A stretch of 64,000 nt of DNA from Leifsonia sp. EB41 (lineage in GTDB: Bacteria; Actinomycetota; Actinomycetes; Actinomycetales; Microbacteriaceae), in the NCBI RefSeq assembly GCF_041262565.1, contig NZ_JBGCCJ010000001.1, forward strand, positions 3,038,001 to 3,102,000, read 5' to 3'. Numbering within the stretch: the first letter of the stretch is position 1; every line of letters begins with the position of its first letter. The notes beneath the pieces were generated by a model. It had not been told where the DNA came from. It saw only the letters and a list, made by a program, of their open reading frames with translations, and did not search any database. Of the stretch, positions 58,193 through 64,000 are shown piece by piece. The translations under genes were made by a program, and so were the position numbers.

Positions 58193-58276
58193 ATGTACCC
58201 AGTTCGGAGGTGGGTTTGTCGGTGGTCCCGCGTATTCTCGGGACTGTCGAACACGGTCCCGAAAAAATCGCCCAAA

Positions 58277-58310
58277 CACTACATGTAGTGGAATGACAAT
58301 CGTGTCATTC
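58277..58310. promoter_or_regulatory. Two abutting perfect palindromes at the peptide promoter
   Basis: CACTACATGTAGTG (58277-58290) is a 14-base perfect palindrome with no gap. It is followed without spacer by GAATGACA, ATCG, TGTCATTC (58291-58310), 8-base perfect arms. The second overlaps the likely -35 box ATGACA (58293-58298). They look like two operator sites. Confidence 0.7.
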
Positions 58311-58322
58311 GGGTTATATAGT
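58293..58322 (+). promoter_or_regulatory. Promoter of the small peptide gene
   Basis: ATGACA (-35, 58293-58298, five of six consensus bases) is followed by TATATA (58315-58320) or TATAGT (58317-58322), giving a 16- or 18-base spacer. Its AT-rich -10 region is one of the strongest-looking in the window. Confidence 0.65.
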
Positions 58323-58372
58323 GGGTAAACACCGCGAGACGCGCGAGTGACAAGATTTCTGGGGAGGCCATC

Positions 58373-58456
58373 ATGGACTACGAAAACGACACCGTCGGCG
58401 GCTATGCGGTTCCGGTCGACCCGATGGACCTGCTGCAGTGCGACAGCTGCCAGTAG
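58373..58456 (+). CDS. Orphan 27-residue peptide ending in Cys-x-x-Cys-Gln
   Basis: A 27-codon frame starts at ATG 58373, nine bases after the start of an ideal ribosome binding site, GGGGAGG. The peptide begins Met-Asp-Tyr-Glu-Asn-Asp, is acidic, contains GGYAVPVDPMDLL, and ends QCDSCQ before TAG. It has its own promoter with two palindromes and a perfect terminator 18 bases after the stop, so it is monocistronic and probably highly expressed. The N-terminal acidic stretch and C-terminal CxxC resemble leader and core of a modified peptide, but no maturase is adjacent. A metal-binding or redox peptide is the alternative. Confidence 0.7.
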   Translation: MDYENDTVGGYAVPVDPMDLLQCDSCQ

Positions 58457-58474
58457 TCCGCTGACGACAGCTTC

Positions 58475-58507
58475 GAGAACCCCGGCGCCGAGTGCGCCGG
58501 GGTTCTC
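58475..58507 (+). terminator. Intrinsic terminator of the small peptide gene
   Basis: Perfect 14-base arms GAGAACCCCGGCGC (58475-58488) and GCGCCGGGGTTCTC (58494-58507) with a five-base loop, followed by a T-rich CCGTTTTCC. This is the clearest intrinsic terminator in the window. Confidence 0.9.
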
Positions 58508-58573
58508 CCGTTTTCCTGGGAGCACATTCCGGGGGAGCCCGGGTCGCCTAGGGCGCTTGCGTAGAATCGTCGG

Positions 58574-59020
58574 GTGCCAGTGAATCCAGAGCTCGTGGGT
58601 CGGAGCTTCCCGCCCACCCCTCCGTATCTCGTCGGCCGTGAGAAGGTGCGCGAGTTCGCCGCCGCCGTGCTCGCGACGGATCCGATCAGCTTCGACGTGG
58701 CGGCCGCCCAGGCCGCGGGCCATGCCGACCTCGTCGCGCCGCCCACCTTCGCGGTCGTGGTTCAGCAGCTCACGCTCGACCAGCTCCTCGCCGACCCGGA
58801 GGCGGGCATCGACTTCAGCCGCGTCGTCCATGGCGACCAGCGGTTCACGTTCTCACGTCCGGTGATCGCGGGCGACGAGCTGACGGCGACGCTGACCGTC
58901 ACCGCGGTCAAGTCGCTCGGCGCGCACAGCATGGTCACTGCCGAGTCGGTGATCGTGGACGGTGCCGGCGATCACGTCGTCACCTCCATTTCCACCCTGG
59001 TCGTGCGAGGAGACGAGTGA
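58574..59020 (+). CDS. FAS1-like/MaoC-type dehydratase subunit, HadA-like
   Basis: This 148-residue hot-dog-fold protein starts VPVNPELVGRSFPPTPPYLVGREKVREFAAAVL, typical of the N-terminal MaoC-like dehydratase (HadA/HadC) subunits that lack the catalytic His and help bind the acyl chain. VVHGDQRFTFSRPVIAGDELTATLTV is the fold's core. The next gene encodes the catalytic subunit, so together they form a (3R)-hydroxyacyl dehydratase, here before murB as in related actinobacteria. The GTG is six bases after TAGAAT (leaderless). Confidence 0.87.
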   Translation: MPVNPELVGRSFPPTPPYLVGREKVREFAAAVLATDPISFDVAAAQAAGHADLVAPPTFAVVVQQLTLDQLLADPEAGIDFSRVVHGDQRFTFSRPVIAGDELTATLTVTAVKSLGAHSMVTAESVIVDGAGDHVVTSISTLVVRGDE

Positions 59021-59445
59021 TGGCCGCCCCCGATTTCGACGCCCTGACCGTCGGCGACGTCGTCGCCGAGCGCTCGTTCGACCTCAGCCGCGACGCCCTC
59101 GTCCGCTACGCGGGCGCCTCCGGCGACTTCAATCCGATCCACTACCGCGACGACGTCGCGACCTCGGTCGGCCTTCCCGGCGTGATCGCGCACGGGATGC
59201 TGACGATGGGCCTCGCCGTCCAGCCGGTGGTCGACTGGGCCGGCGATCCGGCGCGTGTCGTGGACTATCAGGTGCGCTTCACCCGCCCGGTGGTCGTGGA
59301 CCCGGCGGAGGGCGCGAGCGTGCAGGTCACGGCCAAGGTCGGGCAGCTCGACGCAGAGGCCAGGGTCGCGCGCATCGACCTCACGACGACCTTCAACTCC
59401 GAGACCGTGCTCGGCAAGGCGCAGGTCCGCGTCTCGCTCGCGTGA
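59020..59445 (+). CDS. MaoC-type hydratase/dehydratase, HadB-like catalytic subunit
   Basis: This 141-residue hot-dog protein has the hydratase-2 motif YAGASGDFNPIHYRDDVATSVGLPGVIAHGMLTMG, with the catalytic Asp (FNPIH) and His. It pairs with the preceding HadA-like subunit to dehydrate 3-hydroxyacyl thioesters. The start overlaps the previous stop (TGATG), with GAGGAGA a few bases before; the stop overlaps the murB GTG. The host is not known to make mycolic acids, so a general fatty-acid role is likely. Confidence 0.9.
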   Translation: MAAPDFDALTVGDVVAERSFDLSRDALVRYAGASGDFNPIHYRDDVATSVGLPGVIAHGMLTMGLAVQPVVDWAGDPARVVDYQVRFTRPVVVDPAEGASVQVTAKVGQLDAEARVARIDLTTTFNSETVLGKAQVRVSLA

Positions 59446-60590
59446 ACGACGAGATGACCGCGACGACGCCCCTGTCGGAGCTCACGACCATGCGGGTCGG
59501 CGGCGTTCCGGAGACCCTGGTCGCCCCCGCGGACACCGACGCGCTTGTCGCGGCCGCCCAGGAGGTCTGGGCGGAGGGCGCGGACTGGCTGCTGCTCGGC
59601 GGCGGCTCCAACACCGTCGCGAGCGACGAGGGCTTCGAGGGAACGGTGATCCGCGTGGTGACCCGCGGGGTCGAGCGCCTCGAGGCGCCGGAGGGCCGCG
59701 TACGTCTGCGGGTGCAGGCCGGCGAGCCCTGGGACGACGTCGTCGCGCTGACCGTCCGAAACGGCTGGTCCGGCATCGAGGCGCTTTCCGGCATCCCCGG
59801 GTCGACCGGCGCGGCTCCGGTGCAGAACATCGGCGCCTACGGCCAGGAGCTCGAGTCGGCGCTGCTCGGCGTCGACTTCCTGGACGCGAGCACCGGGGAG
59901 GTCCGTCGCCTGTCTCGTGCGGACCTGGACCTGGGATACCGGACCTCCGCGCTCAAGCGCGGCTTGCTCGGCATCGTGCTCACGGTGGATCTGGAGCTCG
60001 CGGACAACTCGGTGCCCGGCGGCGTCGGGGCGCCCCTCAGCGCCCCAGTCGCCTACGCACAGCTCGCCGACTCGCTCGGCGTGCCGCTCGGGTCGCGCGT
60101 GCCCGTCGCCGAGCTCCGCCGGGCCGTACTCGCGCTGCGCGCCTCGAAGGGGATGGTGCTCGACCCGGCCGACCCGGACTCGGTCAGCGCGGGAAGCTTC
60201 TTCACCAACCCCATCGTCTCGGAGTCGTTCGCGCGGGGCCTGCCGGCGAACGCGCCCCGCTGGCCTGTGACGCCTCCGGAGCCGGACATCGTGATCGGCC
60301 TCCCGGCAGGCGGCGTCCACCCGATGGACATCCCGCCGCTCGCCGACGGCCCGTACGACGTCAAGCTCTCGGCAGCCTGGCTGATCGAGAACGCGGGAAT
60401 CCGCCGTGGGTTCTCCCTGCCGGGCTCCGGCGCCGGCATCTCGTCCAAGCACACGCTGGCGATCATCAATCGCGGCCACGCGAGCGCAGCGGACATCGGA
60501 CAGCTCGCCTCCTTCATCCAGAGCAGGGTCCAGGCGGAGTTCGGGGTGTTGCTGCACCCGGAGCCGATCCTCGTCGGGATGACGCTCTGA
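59442..60590 (+). CDS. murB: UDP-N-acetylenolpyruvoylglucosamine reductase
   Basis: This 382-residue flavoenzyme has the FAD-binding LLLGGGSNTVASDEGFEGTVI, the GWSGIEALSGIPGSTGAAPVQNIGAYGQE region, the active Ser in SAGSFFTNP, and a long C-terminus ending HPEPILVGMTL, as in type I MurB. It reduces UDP-GlcNAc-enolpyruvate to UDP-MurNAc with NADPH, an early step of peptidoglycan synthesis. The GTG start overlaps the HadB-like stop (GTGA). Confidence 0.95.
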   Translation: MNDEMTATTPLSELTTMRVGGVPETLVAPADTDALVAAAQEVWAEGADWLLLGGGSNTVASDEGFEGTVIRVVTRGVERLEAPEGRVRLRVQAGEPWDDVVALTVRNGWSGIEALSGIPGSTGAAPVQNIGAYGQELESALLGVDFLDASTGEVRRLSRADLDLGYRTSALKRGLLGIVLTVDLELADNSVPGGVGAPLSAPVAYAQLADSLGVPLGSRVPVAELRRAVLALRASKGMVLDPADPDSVSAGSFFTNPIVSESFARGLPANAPRWPVTPPEPDIVIGLPAGGVHPMDIPPLADGPYDVKLSAAWLIENAGIRRGFSLPGSGAGISSKHTLAIINRGHASAADIGQLASFIQSRVQAEFGVLLHPEPILVGMTL

Positions 60591-60602
60591 CCGCACCCCC
60601 GG

Positions 60603-62722
60603 TCACGCCCGTAGCGCCGCCGCGAACGGCAGCACCGCTCCCGCACCTGCCCTGCGCAGCTCGCGCCCGGCCACGGTGACCGTCCAGCGGCTGTCGATGA
60701 GGTCGTCGACGAGCAGCACCGGCGCACCGGCGGGGACGTCGAGCCCTGACGCGTCGAACCGGTCCCAGACTCCCGCGAGCCGGTACGTGCTGTTGCCGCC
60801 GGGACCTCCCGACGGGCCGCCGCCGCGGAGCGCGAGAGCGCCGAGGTAGGGGAGCCGACCGATCTGCGCCAGACCGCGCGCGAGGCTGTCGGTGAAGCGC
60901 GGCCGGCCGCGCGACGGCAGGGCGACCACTGCAGTGGGGCGGCTCGCCCAGCCCCAGTCGGCGAGCACCTGCACGCACGCTTTCAGGATCTCGGGAGGGC
61001 ACTCGCCGTCCGGCGCTTCGGCGTCGAGGAGCTGCCGCAGGCGTCCGCCCCAGCCGAGGTCGGTGAGCCGTGCGAGCACCCGTCCCGGCTCGACCTGCTC
61101 GCCGGGGGCGATCTTGCCCCGCACGGGCACGCCGAGGCTGTCGGCGCCGGTCGGCCACAGCTTGCGCGGTTCGACGGGGACGCCGACCCGGTCGAGCTCC
61201 GCTGTGATGGTCTCCCGCGCGTCCGCGGCGACTCCCGCCGGATACCACTCGCCGGCGCAGCGGTCGCAGCGGCCGCACGGGCCGGCGTCGGGATCGTCGA
61301 GCTGCCGCTGCAGGAACTCCATGCGGCAGCCGGTGGTGGTCTCGTAGTCGAGCATCGCCTGCTGCTCGGCCTCCCGCGCCGCCGCGATCCGCTCGTAACG
61401 GTCGCGGTCGTACTCCCACGGCCGTCCCGTCGACACCCAGCCGCCCGGCACGCGCCGCACCGCGCCGTCGACGTCGAGCACCTTGAGCAGCAGTTCGAGC
61501 GTGGACGAGCGCAGGTCGACCCGGCTCTCCAGCACCCGCGTGGACTGCACCTGGTCGCTCAGCGCGCCGAGCAGGGCTGTCGCCTTCTCCTCCGTCGGCA
61601 TGGCCGCCGTCGCGAAATACCGCCAGATCGCACTGTCTTCCGGGCCCGGCAGCAGCAGGACGTCCGCCGACTCCGTGGCCCGCCCTGCGCGGCCGACCTG
61701 CTGGTAGTACGCGACAGGGGAGGACGGCGCTCCGAGGTGCACCACGAATCCCAGGTCCGGCTTGTCGAAGCCCATGCCGAGGGCGCTGGTGGCGATGAGG
61801 GCCTTGACCTCGTTGCGTTTCAGCCGCCCCTCCAGCTCTTCCCGTTCGGCCGGATCGGTCTGCCCGGTGTAGGCGGCGACGTCGTGGCCCGCGCGGCGCA
61901 GCACACGCGCCGTGTCGTCCGCCGCCGACACGGTGAGCGCGTACACGATCCCGCTGCCAGGGAGGTCCGCGAGATGGCCGGCGAGCCAGGCCAGGCGTGC
62001 GGTCGCGTCCTCGAGCGCGAGGACGCCGAGCCGCAGAGACCGGCGCGCCAGCGGCCCGCGGATGGTGCGCACCGTCGCCGCGAGCGCCGAGCCGACGAGC
62101 TGTTCCTCGACGTCGGCCACCACCCGTTGATTCGCCGTCGCGGTCGTCGCCAGCACCGGGATGCCCTCCGGCAGCGCGGCGACGAGGTCGCGCAGCCGCC
62201 GGTAGTCCGGCCGGAAGTCGTGCCCCCAGTCGGAGATGCAGTGGGCCTCGTCGATGACGAGCAGTCCGCAGCGCTCGACCAGGGCCGGGAGCTGCTGGTC
62301 GCGGAAGTCCGGATTGTTCAGGCGCTCCGGCGACACGAGGAGGACGTCCACGGTGTCGTCGCGCAGCCGGGCGGCCACGTCGTCCCATTCGTGCCGGTTG
62401 GCCGAGTTGATCGACAGAGCGCGCACGCCCGCCCTGGCCGCGGCCTCCACCTGGTCGCGCATGAGGGCAAGGAGGGGGGAGACGAGGATGGTCGGCCCCG
62501 CGCCCCGCTCGCGCGCAGCAGCATCGTCGCCACGAAGTACACCGCCGACTTGCCCCATCCGGTGCGCTGCACGACCAGAGCCCTGCTGCGATCGTCGACG
62601 AGAGCCGACACCGCCTCGAACTGCCCGTCGTGGAACGCCGCGTCGGGGCGGCCGACGAGCGCGCGGAGGCGGCTCAGGGCTCGATCGCGGGTGGTCTCGG
62701 GGACGGTGTCTGTGGTGCTCAT
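60603..62722 (-). pseudogene. recQ: RecQ-family ATP-dependent DNA helicase with PRTase-like tail, frameshifted
   Basis: The full gene runs from ATG 62722. The first ~75 codons, with Walker A-like VQRTGWGKSAVYFVATMLLRAS, are in one frame. The rest, from GPTILVSPLLALMRDQ onward, is in another. Loss or gain of one base in the G/C tract at 62495-62506 would join them. Downstream are DEAH (LLVIDEAHCISDWGHDFRPDYRRL), TSALGMGFDKPDLGFVVH, the CGRCDRC zinc site, and a C-terminal phosphoribosyltransferase-like segment (VLLVDDLIDSRWTVTVAGREL). Sequence error or a real break; everything else is intact. Confidence 0.8.
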
Positions 62723-62933
62723 GCTGCCATCGTTCCAGACGGCGCCGACGTCGCGACCGGTGCGGGAGGATTTGTGGAAAGCTCGCTGGATCGGTGAGCT
62801 GTGGAGGACTTTTCTCTCAGCGGAAACGGGCATCCACGTCGGGTGATCGAGGAGATGAAAAGGTGGCGTCGACCCGGGAGGCCGGCGCGGAACGCTCCCG
62901 ATCGGCGCCGAACGCGCACCTACAGTCGTCAGC

Positions 62934-63107
62934 GTGTCCACACGTACCCGCACCCGCGCACAGGCTCCGCTCCGCCCGTTCGAGCTGCGGCTCCGCCTCC
63001 CCAACGGCTCCTCCGCGGTCGTCGTGATGGAGGCGCGCAACGTGGGCGAGGCGCTCGACATGGCCCGCAGGGCGCTCGGCGACGTCCAGGTCATCGAGTC
63101 GCGGTGA
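62934..63107 (+). CDS. Small hypothetical protein
   Basis: A 57-codon frame from GTG 62934 reads through PFELRLRLPNGSSAVVVMEARNVGEALDMARRALGDVQVIESR, a plausible beta-beta-alpha-beta fold. TACAGT (62921-62926) lies seven bases before the GTG, matching the leaderless pattern of the window. It stops ten bases before the glycosyltransferase start and may be cotranscribed. No family is recognised. Confidence 0.6.
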   Translation: MSTRTRTRAQAPLRPFELRLRLPNGSSAVVVMEARNVGEALDMARRALGDVQVIESR

Positions 63108-63117
63108 GTCGTCTTCC

Positions 63118-64000
63118 GTGACGGCCGAGTCCCCGGGCCGCGGCCCGCTCCGCGTGATGCACGTGGTCGACAGCATGGGGAACGGCGGAGCTCAGCAGGT
63201 GGTCGTCGACCTGTCCAACTGGCTGGCCGTCGATGACGACGTCGCCGTCTCGGTGTTCGGTGCGGGAGGCCCGGCCGTCGCCCGGCTGGCGGCGCCCGTC
63301 CGCTTCATCGAGCACAGCACCGGCGGCTTCGTCGCGCAGACGATGCGGCTGCTGCGCGCGGCACGCCGGATCCGGCCGGACGTCCTTCACGCCCATCAGC
63401 GCCGAGAGGCCCTGCAGTCGCTCATCGTCGGACGGCTCCTCGGCATCCCTGTCGTGGAGCACGCGCACACGCGGCTGCCGAGCGTTCGCCCGCGGGCCCT
63501 GTCGTTCCGCAGCCGCGTCGTCTTCGCGGTCGGTCCCGCCGTCGCCGAGATGGTCATGGTCGACGTCGGCCGCCCTGCCGCGCGCGTGGTGATCGTCGGA
63601 AACGTGCCCGCCCAGCGGGGCGGAGCGCCCGACCCGGTCACGAACGAGGTCACCCCGCCGCTGCGTCTGCTCGGGGTCGGCCGGATGGTCGAGCAGAAGG
63701 ACCCGCTGCGCTTCGTCCGCGTCGTGGCAGAGCTCGCGCGCCTGCGGCCCGTGGAGGCGACGTGGGCCGGCGACGGCGAGCTCCGCGACGCCGCCCGCGC
63801 GGCGGCGGTCGAACGGGGCGCGCCGATCGACTTCGCCGGCCAGGTCGACGACGTCCCCGCACGACTGGACGCCGCGCACTTCCTGCTGATGACCTCCCGC
63901 TGGGAGGGCACGCCCCTCGCGGTGCTGGAGGCCTTCGACCGCCGCCGCCCTGTCGTCGCGACGGCGTCGGCGGCGAACGGTCTCCTCGCGGACGGACGGG
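63118..64000 (+). CDS. Glycosyltransferase family 4, N-terminal part (cut by window end)
   Basis: The open frame runs from GTG 63118 off the right edge with 294 codons visible. It starts with RVMHVVDSMGNGGAQQVVVDLSNWL, the acceptor-domain pattern of GT4 enzymes, and has DVLHAHQRREALQSLIVGRLLGIPVVEHAHT. The donor domain has LGVGRMVEQKDPLRFVRVV, TWAGDGELRDAARAAAVERG, FAGQVDDVPARLDAAHFLLMTSRWEGTPLAVLEAF (the ExxxxxxE-like region). It transfers a sugar, probably in cell-surface polysaccharide or glycolipid synthesis. An alternative start is the ATG at 63157. Confidence 0.88.
   Translation, partial: MTAESPGRGPLRVMHVVDSMGNGGAQQVVVDLSNWLAVDDDVAVSVFGAGGPAVARLAAPVRFIEHSTGGFVAQTMRLLRAARRIRPDVLHAHQRREALQSLIVGRLLGIPVVEHAHTRLPSVRPRALSFRSRVVFAVGPAVAEMVMVDVGRPAARVVIVGNVPAQRGGAPDPVTNEVTPPLRLLGVGRMVEQKDPLRFVRVVAELARLRPVEATWAGDGELRDAARAAAVERGAPIDFAGQVDDVPARLDAAHFLLMTSRWEGTPLAVLEAFDRRRPVVATASAANGLLADGR

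Noticed and set aside
58106-58276. Protein gene between ppx and the small peptide gene
   Set aside because: A short frame from ATG 58194 exists but has no ribosome binding site and runs through hairpins; composition and position do not support coding.

Overview
The window is about 64 kb of very GC-rich, densely coding DNA with short gaps, many 4-base ATGA/GTGA overlaps and many GTG starts. At least 15 genes, including a five-codon upstream ORF, have a TANNNT-type -10 box only 6 to 7 bases before the start codon (9 bases for one further gene), which points to leaderless mRNAs. Together with the gene content (alpha-E/ATP-grasp/transglutaminase operon, DUF2510-PrsW, RecQ with a phosphoribosyltransferase tail, HadA/HadB-like pair before murB) this suggests an actinobacterium, probably Microbacteriaceae and perhaps Leifsonia-like. 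The genus is an inference. No rRNA, convincing tRNA, CRISPR array, insertion sequence or prophage was seen. Both ends cut genes: a sedolisin peptidase on the left and a glycosyltransferase on the right.

Layout. 1-3.8 kb: peptidase tail, then a sugar-acid locus (GntR regulator, two SDR dehydrogenases, SMP-30 lactonase) built around a perfect operator palindrome. 3.7-16.4 kb: ABC-2 exporter, VanZ-like protein, epimerase, PEP mutase-like enzyme, hemerythrin, DHFR-like protein, a SnoaL-tailed sigma factor, PrsW protease, SRPBCC protein, an ECF sigma factor with a membrane partner, and a FUSC exporter. 16.4-20.2 kb: FtsX-type ABC exporter divergent from a NarL-type two-component system. 20.2-24.9 kb: membrane proteins, a flavin amine oxidase, a structured gap that may encode a small RNA, and an aldose epimerase. 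25-29.5 kb: ATP-grasp, alpha-E and transglutaminase operon, then a D-Ala-D-Ala ligase-like gene. 29.7-35.3 kb: PucR regulator divergent from gabT-gabD and a double-domain universal stress protein. 35.4-43.8 kb: ZIP metal transporter behind an iron-box-like site, a frameshifted gene, PhzF and Vgb-like genes, a Fur-katA operon with its operator, an HPr-kinase/PqqD-like fusion and a Na+/H+ antiporter. 43.9-48.7 kb: TetR-controlled MFS exporter, a GIY-YIG-like gene and a phospholipase D-like gene. 48.9-55.5 kb: a complete five-gene operon for ABC uptake and FMN-dependent oxidation, probably of an organosulfur or related compound. 55.6-64 kb: a second TetR locus, a Ppx/GppA phosphatase, an orphan 27-residue peptide gene, hadA-hadB-murB-like genes, recQ and a glycosyltransferase.

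Two features stand out. First, a family of intergenic palindromes shares an 11-base arm, AACGGAGGAGA. Four of them are exactly 43 bp long. They cluster beside the catalase gene and on both sides of a leaderless gene for a zinc-ribbon/GIY-YIG-like protein, an arrangement reminiscent of REP elements with their dedicated nuclease. Second, a 27-codon gene at 58373-58456 ending in Cys-Asp-Ser-Cys-Gln has its own promoter, two abutting perfect palindromes, an ideal ribosome binding site and a textbook terminator, so it looks like a regulated, highly expressed orphan peptide, possibly a RiPP precursor. Most other interesting points are regulatory: perfect operators at several divergent loci, an iron-box match, and a tiny leaderless ORF coupled to a sigma factor. 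Two genes carry single-base frameshifts in homopolymer-like tracts, which may be sequencing errors.
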